This document shows positions 43,694 through 55,168 of a stretch of 64,000 bases of DNA, piece by piece. The stretch's first letter is position 1, and each line of letters opens with the position of its first letter. A program made the position numbers and the translations under genes. This stretch comes from Metallyticus violacea (taxonomy: Eukaryota; Arthropoda; Insecta; Mantodea; Metallyticidae). The stretch is taken from the NCBI GenBank assembly GCA_030762175.1, contig CM060831.1, positions 141,425,001 to 141,489,000 on the forward strand. The letters are read 5' to 3'. The notes under the pieces were generated by a model. It worked only from the letters and a program-made list of their open reading frames with translations. It had not been told where the DNA came from and ran no database searches.

Positions 43694-43921
43694 ATAGCTA
43701 CCAGAAGCAAATGGCAATGGGGCGATCACGTCGAAAGAATGCAGGACAATAGATGGACCTACAGGATCTCCATGTGGGACACCCGGATAGGAAAAAGGAC
43801 ACAAGGCAGACCCAGAAGAAGATGGACAGACCTCTTCAAGGAGCATGCAGGTCCAGATTGGTCAACAGTAGCAAGAGGAAGAGAAAAATGGAAATTTCTA
43901 GAGAAGCAAATAGTGCAGTGA
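43694..43921 (+). pseudogene. LINE ORF2 C-terminal fragment (RTE/Craft-like)
   Basis: Top strand, a single open frame of about 75 codons: KWQWGDHVERM, RIGKRTQGRPRRRWTDLF, then WSTVARGREKWKFLEKQIVQ and a stop. The series 'W.GHv.Rm.d.Rw......W.p..gkR..GRP..RW.D......g..W...A.dR..Wk.le' is the well-known C-terminal end of a LINE group abundant in arthropods. Only this tail is present, a typical 5'-truncated insertion, but the frame is unbroken, so it may be fairly young. Confidence 0.88.
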
Positions 43922-45016
43922 GAAATGGAGTAACCAAAGAACAAATCAGTCATAGTGTCTTAAACAGCATACGAACAACTAGCGTGGAATAGCTCACCAC
44001 GTTAGGAAAAAAAAAGTTTTCCCTGCTTGTTAGGAGACCTTTGCCCTTAAGGGACAAAATAGGCTGTCTCTAGCTTTATTTTTATATGCATTATGTGCCA
44101 TCTACTCAAACTACAATTACTATAAAAATATAATTATTTAGTGGGTATTGAGAAATAAAGTAAATAATTATTGTTTGAAATTTTCCTTTAATTACTATTT
44201 TCTTTTACTTCCATTTTTTTAATTTATCCACTCCAACGAATCTCTCTGCTCCTTACCTTTACCTACACTCATCTTATACTGGTTATTTGACGTTGTAGAT
44301 ATGTTAAATATGCTCTTTTTGTAGTTGGTAACATGTCAAAGAGCATGAGTTTTCAATAATAGAAACAATAGCACATTCAATATATATTCAGCAACATGAA
44401 ACTACTTGCTTTATTTTTTCAAAAACGTTCTAACTGGCTTTATGTATTTTTTTCTTACGGTGTTTTCATCCAATTCGGTATTGTGCGTGTGCTTCTTCGA
44501 GGCATTATTTGAATGCAGAATTGACCTTCGGACGGAAGTTCCTGACTGAACTAATGCAAGATCAGTAGATAATTGATTCGTTCACAGCTGCTTTTCAGAT
44601 CGTTTTTTCGACCAGAAGTGAAGGCAAATATCAAGGTAGTTTGCTTTGGTTTCTACTGGTGTTCCAGAATATTGTAAAAAATGAACAGGGTATGGGGAAA
44701 ATGTGCATATACATATTATTAATTCATTTACCAAGTTTGCGCTTCACACAAAAAAAAGAGTTAAACGAGATATATTTGCAAGTCCTATCTGGCGCCATTC
44801 CACTAAGGTAAATGTTTTCAGAAATTTCACATCAATCAGCATAAATAGGGGCCTTGTATTTTACTAAAACTTCAGTTCATAAAATAATTAGGACATATTT
44901 TATAAATGTTATAAGCGGACAGGGCTAAACTCGCAAAAAAGGCTATATTCCCCGGAAAAATTTAAATTAGTTAAATATGTCAATACGAGTTTGCTATACT
45001 ACTACATCCAGTTCTA
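43922..45016. other. AT-rich spacer, possible LINE 3' sequence at left
   Basis: 43922-44090 is probably the 3' part of the preceding LINE (GGAGACCTTTGCCCTTAAGG). The rest shows nothing. Confidence 0.4.
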
Positions 45017-45408
45017 CAGTGAGATCATTTGAGTTATGGGCCGCCTGTACATGGCTGCTTGCTAAGTAATTGCTATCGCCGCAAAAGGTAAAAGGATATA
45101 TAGTTATCTGGTAAAGATAGAATTTTTATAGTAGTATTAATATTTTTACTGAAAGTAGTAATAATATGAAATTTACTAAGCAATAACAGTATTATATGTT
45201 GAACATGATGCCCCTCAGCGGCAATACATTGTCGTATATGTGTATGAAATGCTTTCACTTTTCTTCCGTAAGAACACAGTGGTTTGGAAGGTATTTCTTG
45301 CCATTTAGAGACTCTTTTCTTTATCATTTTTTTACAAGTTGTCGCTACCTGGAACATGAGGATATTTTCTTGGGAATCGCTTAATCACTTCTCTGCAAGA
45401 ATCCATTT

Positions 45409-45444
<36 letters not shown>

Positions 45445-45463
45445 GTGTGTATATCGTTCCTAA

Positions 45464-45529
<66 letters not shown>

Positions 45530-45732
45530 TTCCTAAAAAATCATTCCTATGTAATAACATGACTAATGAAAAACAGTTAACACACAATTTACACACGAAC
45601 GCACAACCATCCGTTGACAAAGCCTTCCATTAACAACAATCTGATACTGCACATGCACTATACGTGCACTATACTACACTTGACTGGCTTCTTCATTATG
45701 TAGCTGCACCCGTAACTCAAATAACCTCATTG
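45017..45732 (-). mobile_element. Family X transposon copy 1, deletion derivative
   Basis: Inverted ends: left CAGTGAGATCATTTGAGTTA and right, on the bottom strand, CAATGAGGTTATTTGAGTTA, 20 of the first 24 bases matching, with TA on each side. Length 716 bp. The bottom strand at 45190-45357 encodes RVSKWQEIPSKPLCSYGRKV and IRQCIAAEGHHVQHI, a possible transposase C-terminus ('...iC...GGH..H'). The right part has been invaded by microsatellites. A related shorter copy lies at 61.4-61.8 kb. Confidence 0.72.
45409..45527. repeat. Compound (CT)n(CA)n and (CA)n(TA)n microsatellites
   Basis: Two CA tracts, one preceded by CT and one followed by TA, are each followed by ATATCGTTCCTAAA, so the unit appears duplicated. 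Confidence 0.95.
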
Positions 45733-46290
45733 TACATAATCTGTTTTGAAGTTATTCATTTTGGTTGATGATAGAGCAAATGTTTGCATAGGTCAATCTC
45801 CATTCCCAATGATCCAATTTTGCTGGTTAACGAATCTTCCATTTCTTTCACGAGGATAGAAGTGCTTTAGACTTTCATGGTTCTGTCTCTTATTTTCACC
45901 TTAATATCCTGTTCGTTTAGTCTTACTACTGAGTGAAAACTGGAACACAATATTACGCCATTAATACGTTTATTATCTGTTTATATTTCATTAGACATAG
46001 TAGTAACGATATTCAAAACCTTCAGCTCATTTTCATCCACATCCACCGTATTTTCGTTTGTTTCGAGACATAACGAAAGTTTTCATTATATTGCAAGCCG
46101 GAATAAATCTTCAGACAATACACTTGAGCATTAATAAGCGTAGGGCGTGTTGCACACGTTTTCAGTTGTTACAAGTGCTCTGCACAGATGGGTAACTCTA
46201 TTGTTTCTTAAGTCAATTCAGAGAGTTTCATAATCGGATATCTTCATTAACATTCACAAGACATTTAATTATATTTCTCTTTTAGTTAAG
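45733..46290. other. AT-rich spacer
   Basis: Nothing recognised before the LINE RNase H. Confidence 0.45.
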
Positions 46291-47500
46291 GTGGGCAAAG
46301 TTGGTACTGCTGTTTATAGGACAAGTGTACAGTGTTTTTTTTTATTTATTCAGATGAAATTAGAATATCTGGCATCATTTTATATTTTTCCGGGACATCA
46401 GGGCATAGAAAATAAAGAAGCGATAAATAAATTGGCAAACGTAGACACTAAGAATTTCATAGGCCTAGAACCTTTCAATAGCATTAGCAAGGATATCAAT
46501 AGACAGATGAAATGCAAGAACTTTCCCAAACAAGAACTGGGTAAAACATCCGATAGCCTCCTTCTAATAATCAACTGAGTAACAGAAAGTACACTAGGAA
46601 AGATATTGGAATGATCACCGGATATTGGATGATCCTGTACCATGAGCTATGAAGTCAGATAAGACAGCAAAACACATCTTACTAGATTGTGAAGCTCTGG
46701 AAATGCAAAGAACCTCTCTATTCTAGAGTTCATTAAAGCTATAGATTGGAACTATAAAGCCAGGATTAAAGGAATACACAAAAGGTCATTGTGGCTTGAG
46801 TGTCAAGGTGTATTTACAAAGTCAATCAAATCAAATAATTTTATATCTTAAATGACCTTCAATAATGAACCTAAATAAGAGGCAGAAAACATTTTAAATT
46901 TAAAATCAAACGAAAACATTAATTGATTGGGAAAATACACAGGCAAGATGAGACAAAAATGGTCATGGGTACAAAATACTTAGGAAAGGTGTGAGAGAAG
47001 TGATATAGATTTGTCATATAGTGAAAGGAGGATGAAAATAATAGGGAAGGGGGGTATGGGACTAGTTATCTAGTATTAGAATCCTTATGCACCAATAACC
47101 AGGGTGTTAGTGTGTATAAGATCCTAAGGAATAAGCAAATCTCAAGGATTGTAATTTGGCCGAATAGGTTTAATTAAAAAATAAGGAAGGTTAAATATTG
47201 TAGAAAATATAACTTAATATTGTATTGAGTGTATAAATTAATTTTAATGTCGTGTTTTGTTTTTGGTTGAATTGGAACCTGGCCCCCTGGATATTCCAGT
47301 AGGTAGCTGCTGATGAACCAGGGACTGGGGGCTGAGTCAATCAAATTGGAATAAATTTTGTTTGGAGTTAGCACCTTATGGGACTGCCGAAGTCACTGTT
47401 CCTATCTGTTATATTTAAAATTAATTTGTTTGTTTTAGTTTTTATGCTTTTATTTTGTTATAAAATTTTGTATGTTGATGCATGAGAAATAAATACAAAT
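46291..47500 (+). pseudogene. LINE fragment: RNase H domain, C-terminal tail and 3' region
   Basis: Top strand. FPGHQGIENKEAINKLANVD (about 46390) is the last part of a LINE RNase H domain ('wVPGHsGi.GNE.AD.LA'), followed by FIGLEPFNSISKD, usual in I-type and related LINEs. After frame changes, KHILLDCEAL (about 46660) is the C-terminal Zn-binding tail ('eHiLcdCeaL'), and FIKAIDW follows. The reverse transcriptase is missing (5' truncation). From 46860 on the sequence is non-coding and includes the GGATATTCCAGTAGG block shared with 37.4 kb, presumably 3' UTR. Confidence 0.8.
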
Positions 47501-47559
47501 AATACATTGATGGCTTCTAGAAGCTGGAAGGAAAGCTCGAAGATAGGTCAAAAATAGCT

Positions 47560-48181
47560 ATTTAGTATCCTAAGATGAAAAATATATTGGTATGGACTAG
47601 AAAATATTAGAAATGGATACAAGAAGAGTCCTATTTTCTGATGAAGTGCAGGGGTTAAACGTCTTGCATGTAAAGAGAAGCGATGGAGAGAAATTTTCTC
47701 TAAATCACATCAAACAGACGGTAAAGTTCCCACAAAAGAATGTGTTTTGTGCTGTTTTGCATTCACAGGCATTAAATGTTTGATTCCCGTTGATGGAATG
47801 ATGTACAGCGACAAGTACACCCTAATTTTGGAGAAAAGAACCGCCCCAGAACTGAAGAGATTGACAGAGGAACCGCACATTGAAAAAGTGACTTTTCCAG
47901 CAAGACCTTGTTCCATGTCTTGCATCGAAGAATGTTAAAGACTTCGAGATCTTCAGTTTTTGTACTGGCGTGGGAATTCGCCGGATCTCTAACCCTATAA
48001 AGTCTTTGGGCCCAGAAACGGATGAGGAAAATGTACTGCATCACCAAAGAAAAGACAATTTGTGCTGTGATTAAAGGGTAGTTTAATGACCCAGAAATAA
48101 ATTAAATAGAATCTCATTGACTCTATGCCCAAACAAGCGAAAATGGTAATTAAGGCCAAGGGCGGGTACATTAAATACTAA
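47560..48181 (+). pseudogene. Tc1-like transposase remnant
   Basis: Top strand: VLFSDEVQGLNVL (about 47628) is the first catalytic block. VKFPQKNVFCAVLHS, IPVDGMMYSDKY and LEKRTAPELKRLTE follow. The second D block is degraded, and NSPDL followed by KSLGP is the remains of 'sPDLNPIEnlW' (about 47975). The tail IDSMPKQAKMVIKAKGGYIKY ends at TAA 48181. The I-D-S-M-P...AKGG..KY ending is a hallmark of Tc1-type transposases. Several frame changes. Neither end of the element was located. Confidence 0.85.
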
Positions 48182-48509
48182 ACACACTGTTTAGGAAAAA
48201 GTAATATTGAAATCTTGTGAAATAATTAAAAAAAATCATCTTTGGTCACATTAATTTGCACATGGATGTACCATAATTAGTTTTTAAGAAATGTAAATTT
48301 ATCGTTTTTGACAGAATCTCAAGCTCGTGTGTTGCATTCACTCCTACAGCGATTGAATGTTTATTTTAAATATTATTCGTATTAATTTTTAATGTATGCT
48401 CCCTTTTTCAGAAAAGATCTTCACTTTAGAAGATTTACATTTTGTAACCTTATCTCTAAATAGTTAAAATGGCGTTTAATAAGGAAGTGCGGAAGAATAC
48501 ACACATTTT
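48182..48509. other. AT-rich spacer
   Basis: Probably includes the 3' end of the Tc1-like element. No inverted tip was identified. Confidence 0.4.
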
Positions 48510-48758
48510 TTGAATCGTGTTTAATGCCCGTTTTTACTACTGAGGCACCATAGACAGCGGACACTGATGCGTAAGATGAAACGATATATTGGAAAGGATT
48601 TTTTAAGGAACGACTACGTTTAGGGTGCCTCCCCGGTATTTGCCATTTATGAGGACTGAGGAAAACTTGGATAAAACCTCAGTCAGGAGGACCTCAATCT
48701 GGCGGGATTCGAACGCCAGACCTCCCGCTCACTTAACGACTTCGGCTACCCATGGCGG
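48510..48758 (-). mobile_element. SINE-B copy
   Basis: Bottom-strand copy with head, body and tail. The head carries a deletion between AAGTGAGCGGG and the A box. It lies 63 bases from a SINE-A in the same orientation. Confidence 0.92.
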
Positions 48759-48821
48759 TATCAAGTACTCGTAGATCCCTTATTTTGAATAGAATAGTTC
48801 GCAGATTTTCGCGCTTATTAT

Positions 48822-49121
48822 TGTTGTTGTTGATTTGGTTTATTTACGGAAGCTCTTTAACAGCTCAGGTCATCAGCGTCCCATTCAATTCAGGGCTTGA
48901 AATGGCCGACAAATTTTTCTCAAAGGCCTCTCCTTTCAGACTTGAGGTTCTTTATCGTGCCGTAAATGTACGACACGCGACCCAGGGCTTTACTTCCCTT
49001 TCGAAGAAAGCCACACTTAGGATTTTTACGCCCGAAAAAACCCATCGATCCTGACCGGAATTGAACCCGCGATATTGCGTTTAGAAGGCAAGTATGGTTA
49101 CCACTACACCACCAGGACCGA
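48822..49121 (-). mobile_element. SINE-A copy, full length with 12 bp target-site duplication
   Basis: Bottom strand; all family blocks present. CGCGCTTATTAT flanks it at 48810-48821 and 49122-49133. Confidence 0.95.
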
Positions 49122-49133
49122 CGCGCTTATTAT

Positions 49134-50289
49134 GCTTCCGATAGTAATGCATAGACATCATCTATTGGCGGAGGCTTACAAGAACGATTTGTTTACTTAA
49201 AGATACTTAGGCTGGCTGAAAACATCAGTGTTCAGCTGCGAAAAACGATGTAGCGCTGTAGTGGAATAATTCTTGAAAGCAGAAGGAAACGTTTTTGCAA
49301 AAAGAAGAAAAAAATTATATAAACGTGTCGCTAGGGCTGTTTGTGCACGTGCTGCATGGTGGCCACAGATCCCCGGTTCATAATGTCTGGACACGCACAA
49401 GTTGTCCGTGACTGTGCAGTTATACAGGTGATTAAAACGAAACCTCAATGCTTTCAATATACAACAATCTACCTCCACCTTCCACCTCTTCCCTGAGAAG
49501 AGAAAAATCCTCGATGTTGCTGCTGCACAGCTTCTAAATGCTTTATCAATTCAGTTCGCAAGATATGCTACCCGCATTTCCTTCATTGTTTCCTACTTCG
49601 GGTCTCAAAATAATATTTCATCCCTATATAAGGCAAAAACGTCATGGTGGTATGTAATACCGCAAAGGTATTTGATCAAAAGCCTAAGAGCATCAACCGA
49701 AAATAAAATATTCCAGTTTGGAAAATTTGAAATCATATTGAATAAAACAAAGATACCTTATATAAAACTTGTATTCATGTAAACAAGAGAGGTGTGTGCC
49801 TAGTTACATATGTTAACCAACATTATTTTGAAATTTACAGGACGGACCAACCAAGGGTTTATTCATATTTCAAGGCAGAGTGAGGGAAGCGCTAGCGGTT
49901 AATGCGCCGACTGTCTCCCACATTAATTAAGTTGCCACTTGGAAGGGTAACATGTTCAGGAACAAATAAATTAAACTTGTAACAGCATAACCTCTGCTGT
50001 TAAAGTGAACACACTCCTGATATGCCAACCAGCAGGAAGATTTACAAGAGCATAGCTTATATATCCATTGTGGTTCTCTTTGTAGAATGCCTCTTTCTAT
50101 TTAAGGTGGCGCCTTTATAAATGAATCGCGAACAAAAGATTTTGATATATTGTACTCCGGAACAGTTACGAAAGTTACGCGTACATTTGCTATAACCAGG
50201 TGCCGTTAGTTAAGAGAGAGGGCGGAAGTTGAAGTGGTAGTAAGTCAGTACATTTACTACTAGTGCAGTCTTTACTGTAAACTCTTGGC
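49134..50289. other. Unassigned, mixed composition
   Basis: 49200-49600 is less AT-rich than average (for example GTGCACGTGCTGCATGGTGG) and carries a 93-codon bottom-strand frame at 49197-49478 without recognisable motifs. I could not assign it. Confidence 0.35.
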
Positions 50290-50304
50290 TGGTGCGCAGT
50301 GTAT

Positions 50305-50601
50305 TTTTTTTTTTTTTTTTTTGAGTAGTGTTTAACGCCCGTTTTTACTACTGAGGCACCACAGGCGGTGGACACTGATGATACATTAGATGAAATGATA
50401 AATTGGGAAAGGATATTTTTTTTTTAAGGAAGGAAGCGTTCCAGGCCTAAGTTTAGGTACCTCCCCGGCATTTGCCAGTTATGAAGACTGAGGAAAACCT
50501 GGAAAAAACCCCAGTCAGGGAGGACGGTCCTGGCGGGATTCGAACCGCAGACCTCCCACTCACGAGTCCGTGCCTTAACGACCTCGGCCACCCGTGGCGG
50601 T
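50305..50601 (-). mobile_element. SINE-B copy, young, with 15 bp target-site duplication
   Basis: Complete bottom-strand copy ending in a long T run (A tail on the bottom strand). Flanked by TGGTGCGCAGTGTAT at 50290-50304 and 50602-50616. Nearly identical to the copy at 58.0 kb. Confidence 0.97.
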
Positions 50602-50616
50602 TGGTGCGCAGTGTAT

Positions 50617-52652
50617 AAAGTTTTAATCCAAGCATGGTGGGAGTTGTTAGTAATACCACAGATTAACAACAGCGTCGCTCATCTTCCATTTATGCTGTTT
50701 ATATTTACATATACACATTCTGGTATAACTGTTCAGGTAATTTAAATAATTTAAAGCACTTATAAAATACATCAATAATGCGATGTCTAAAGAAGCAAAT
50801 ACCTTCAGCTGTGTTTTTTACTTTCACTAATGTCTAGGGGCTTAATAAATAAATTGTTTTGAAGTTTCTTTATTACATGCCTATTGATATACTACTTCAT
50901 CACACAGCTCGTTTTGCACTTTTAATGTTTTGTTTATATATTTTCGGCAAGAGGATTTATTACAGATGAGTTAGGAGTGTGTAAATGAAAATCGTCAAAT
51001 TTATGCACGTCTATTTGGAGAACCAATTGTTGAATATTAATAAAAGGGTTTAACTGCAATCTCTGTACTAACTAGTTTACAATAAGTAATCCAGAATTAA
51101 TTCAGCAACATAAAAACAATAAAAGCATTTAAAATTCTAAACTTTCAGAAAGTTAAAGCTTTTATACCTATTAAAAGTTGTTGCAATATATCCAAGACTA
51201 TTTTATTGATACTATTTATCCTCTTCTGTCATTCTTGGAGTATGTACTTGATTAAAATACTTTTTTTCTTTGTGCACATGCATATATCAGGTCATCATAT
51301 TATCTGATTACCGACGCGGTTGCGAAGGACTATATGAGCTATCATGTAGGTCATCCGGGCTAAATTAGATTCGGTATGGGCGATCGTAACCATAATAGGG
51401 CGTAAAAACATTAGAATTACAGTGTAACAAATTGTACTCCACTTAAATGTTATATACTCATCAAATAGCAAATAACGTCTGAAGACCCAGTATTCAGAAC
51501 TTGCAGTGTTGGATTCAGTGTACTAAATCACTTAGTTTTCCACAAACTACGAAGATTTAATTATCATCAAAAAGTAAAGATAATTTCAAGAACAAATCAA
51601 TCACAGAATTATGCGAAATATTATATGATAAATAGCTCGTACAAGTTCCGAGTAGTTTACACGACAATTGCCATTAATTTGGTTACAAAAGCTATTCTAT
51701 TAGTTTGGTATTCATGTGCTTGTATTGCCAGCGATTTTCTTTTGTTTCGAATCCTGAGCGATTTTATTACCTGCTGAAGTTATCCAAAATTGTACACGAT
51801 GCTCTTAATGTAGTTAAAGTTAATATTGTGCATTGATAATTTATTTACCTGCTGGAAGGTTGTTTTATTACATGGAAACTAAAAGGAAAATATGCACCAA
51901 TGTTTTAAAACTCTTTCGACTAATTCTGCTATCATTGAAAGTCTGTAAAAAGTACATACGAATGAAATGCAGAGCTGATAATGCAAAGTGCTTGAAAAAC
52001 TCATGCTTTTTTTTAAAACAACGCCAAATTTATCCAAAAGTAAAATGAAAAATACAGGAACCTATCAATAAATAATTACTTTGTTAGTTTCTTTGAACTC
52101 TCGTACCTATGTTGTAATATGCAATAGGTAGAAAATACCCTCTCCAACAATTAAAAAAAAAATAAGATATGATTCACATTTATTTCCATTGTATTAAACC
52201 AGAATTGTGTTCCTTTTAATTCCACGAAAGCTTAAAAAACAATACTTAATTTGCAATATAGTAAAAATATTGATGACAAAATTCCTTTTTGTTATAGAAA
52301 ACAAACACCTAGAAAGTATTGTTCTTATAGGGAAGTAAAGCTTGTATAATCATTTTCAAATTTCTAATTTTTCCTATGTTAATGGAATGAACCCTCATTA
52401 TTACTTCTTACTCTTTAAAAATGTAAAATATGTACTGTCTGCTTACAGAAGACCTTTCAGTACACTCCGTTCATTAGAAACAATTCATTGCAGATATAGA
52501 ATGATCATTATTTTTACAGACATAATTCCTCGCGCTAAGATTTAACCTTACAATATTTTGTTACACAATGTATTAATTTCACTGTTGCACTTTCGGTTAC
52601 CGCCTGTGAGACTCGTGCAAGCTGAGACTTGTTCAGCTTCGCCTACAGCAAA
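50617..52652. other. AT-rich spacer
   Basis: Two kilobases with only short low-complexity frames (for example 51833-52048). No feature supported. Confidence 0.5.
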
Positions 52653-53830
52653 ATGGAGGTACATACGACGAACAATATATTGCTGTGAAATTCTGCTTTC
52701 GTCTCGGCAAACCTTCAGCTGAGGCTAATGGAGAGTTTGTTCCTCCTTATATCACAGCTCAAAGATGATTTAAAATGTTTAAAAAGAGGCAATTAGATTC
52801 AAAGGAAGGTAGACTTCTTTCCAGTTTGTGCTCCAAAGAAGTAAACGTTTACACTACTTCTGACATTGTGAGAAGGGGTCGTTGCTAACTGAAAAGATGC
52901 ACATGAGATGTGTTTGTGCTCGGTGTGTTTCAAGACTGCTGATTGCATGCAGTTGAGTATGATGTTACAGGAAGATGCGAAGTTTCTCTCAAAGGTAATC
53001 GCTGCTGATGAAACTTGGCTATCATTTCGATCCTGAGGGCAGACAGCAATGCTCTGAGTGGAAATATCCATTACCACCAACATCGAAATACGAAAAAGTG
53101 ATTGCCTGTTGGGAAAAGTACGTTCATCTCAATTTATGATATTCAAGGAATAGTTTACCAGCTTGTTGTATCTGCACACACAACAGCACCTGGGTAATTA
53201 CTATAGAGATGTTCTGAAAACAGAAAAAATGCACATTTCTGTGCTACAAATTGGACGCTGCATTAAAATAATAAAGGGCTGCACATCACAGCTGTTGTTG
53301 TGTGTTCCTCACCCTCTCTCTGTCGGTCCTGGTGCTGTAGTGGTTACCGTACTTGCCTCCTAAACCCAAGATCGCGGGTTCGAACCCGGCCAGGTCCGAT
53401 GGATTTTTTCGGACGTAAAAATCCTAAGTATGGCTTCCTTCGGAAGAAGTAAAGCCGTGGGTTCCGTGTCGTACATTTACGGCACGATAAAGAACCTCAA
53501 GCCAGAAAGAAGAGGCCTCTGAGCAAAATTTGTCGCCGTTTCACGTCCTGATTTGAAAGGGACGCTGATGACCTGAGATGTCCATAAATAAATCAATTAA
53601 AAAAATCACCCTCTGTACGGTCCAGATTTAGCTCCATACGACTTTTTCTTTTACCCCAAATTGAAGTAATTCCCTCGTGGAAGTTTTTTCTTTGGTCTGA
53701 TTCAGTGATGAAGTCTGTGGAGGCGATTTTGAAGGACCTATAAAGTATGAGAATGAGAAAGGAATGTTGTGAAAAAAATTAGATAACTCTTTACTGAACA
53801 GCCCTCGAATGTCAGTATTTAATGCCATTT
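52653..53830 (+). pseudogene. Mariner transposase remnant interrupted by a SINE-A
   Basis: Top strand. KFCFRLGKPSAEANGEF in the N-terminal region, then KVIAADETWL with FDPEGRQQCSEWKYP (first catalytic block, about 53005, one frame change). The SINE-A at 53318 then cuts in. Right after it comes YGPDLAPYDFFFYPKLK, the third catalytic block, and PRGSFFFGL. The second block (around 53240) is unreadable. The element was therefore a mariner of ordinary order, inactivated before or by the SINE insertion. Ends not identified. Confidence 0.82.
53318..53605 (+). mobile_element. SINE-A copy inside a mariner, with target-site duplication
   Basis: Full length from the GTCGGTCCTGG head to the AATTAAAAAAA tail. 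TCACCCTCT flanks it at 53309-53317 and 53606-53614. Confidence 0.95.
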
Positions 53831-53872
53831 GGATAGCTTTCGGCATGTTTGAGTGTTTCAGGCTTTCACTTA

Positions 53873-55168
53873 CGAGGTCCCTTCAAAAAGTATCTCGAAT
53901 TTTGAATTTCCGCGGGCTACCTTTATTCGATTTTCGATTGTTTTGTGGCGTTATGTTTGTACTCCTGTCCCTCACTTATGTTGACAAGCTCGGTCATTTT
54001 TCAGTTAATTGTTGACAGCTATTTTGCTTGGACGTGTTTTGGCTCGTCTTCGATTTGTGCCTATTCCAAAAAAATGGAACAAAGAGTCTGTATGAAATTT
54101 TGTTTGAAAAACAAAATTAAATGCGCAGATGCATTCCGAATGTTGACTGTGGAATATGGTGGAGCTACCTTGGATCAAAGCATCGTTTATCGGTGGTACA
54201 AAATGTTCTCAGAGGGTCGAGAAGATGTGAACGACGAAGAGCGTCCCGGACGCCCGAGCTCGTCAACAACAGACGAAAACATTGAAGAAGTGAAGAGAAT
54301 ACTATTGGCCAATCGTCGAATCACCGTTAGAGAAGTTGTTGAGGCCTAAATATATCGATTGGCTCGTGCCATTCGATTTTTACCAATGATTTGGGCATGA
54401 GATGGGTCACCGCAAAATTCGTACCAAAGTTGCTCAATTTCGACCAAAAACACCATCGCATTAACGTTGCTAAGGAGCTGTTGAACTCTGACCGCGGCGA
54501 CCCAAATTTGCTCCAGAGGGTCATAACTGGTGACGAATCATGGGTTTATGTTATGATGTGGAATCTAAAGCTCAGTCATCCCAATGGATGCTGCCACACG
54601 AGCCAAGACCGAAAAAAGCGCGCCAAGTTCGGTCGAATGTGAAGGTTTTGCTTACAGTTTTCTTCGATTGCAGGGGCCTGGTGCATCATGAGTTCTTGCC
54701 ACAGGGTAGAACGGTCAATAAGGAATATTACCTGCAAGTTATGCGCAATCCGCCAGAAACTCCCGGATTTGTGGAAGAACAAAAACTGGCTTTTGCACCA
54801 TGATAACCCCTGCTCACACATCGTTGCTTGTGCGCGAATTTTTGGGCAAAAACAACACACTTATGATGCTGCAGCCACCGTACTCCCCAGACCTGGCCCC
54901 TGTGAACCTTTTTTGTTCCCAAAACTGAAGAGGCCCATGAAAGGACGAGGCTACTCCACGATTGAGGAGATAAAGACGGCATCGAAGGAGGAGCTGAACA
55001 AGATCACAAAAAACGATTTTTTAAAGTGCTTCGAGGATTGGAAAAACTTGGCACAAGTGTATAATATCTGGTGGGGATTACTTTGAAGGGGACAAATTAG
55101 ATATTCATGAATAAATAAATGCTTTTTGAAAAAACACAAAATTCGCAATACTTTTTGAACAGACCTCG
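53873..55168 (+). mobile_element. Complete but dead mariner
   Basis: Inverted ends CGAGGTCYSTTCAAAAAGTA match at 28 of 32 bases. TA flanks both sides (53871-53872, 55169-55170). The 1296 bp length is standard for mariner. It begins 20-40 bases after the end of the previous mariner remnant. Confidence 0.93.
54074..55114 (+). pseudogene. Mariner transposase, nearly full length, with frameshifts
   Basis: Start set at the ATG of MEQRVCMKFCLKNKIKCADA, which begins the usual mariner N-terminal helix-turn-helix; an in-frame upstream ATG lies at 53945 but would add non-family residues. In order: GREDVNDEERPGRPSSS linker, RRITVREVVEA then stop, MRWVTAKFVPKLLNFDQKHH, VITGDESWVY (first D, about 54530), ARQVRSNVKVLLTVFFDCRG, HEFLPQGRTVNKEYY, WLLHHDNPCSH (second D, about 54790) and LKRPMKGRGYSTIEEIK. 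The ending is FEGDKLDIHE with TAA at 55112. Frame changes lie near 54350, 54560, 54770 and 54900; the PYSPDLAP block is shifted out of frame. It is the best preserved transposase here. Confidence 0.95.

Noticed and set aside
54576..54982. Bottom-strand frames of 84-94 codons
   Set aside because: They are antisense shadows of the mariner transposase at 54074-55114.
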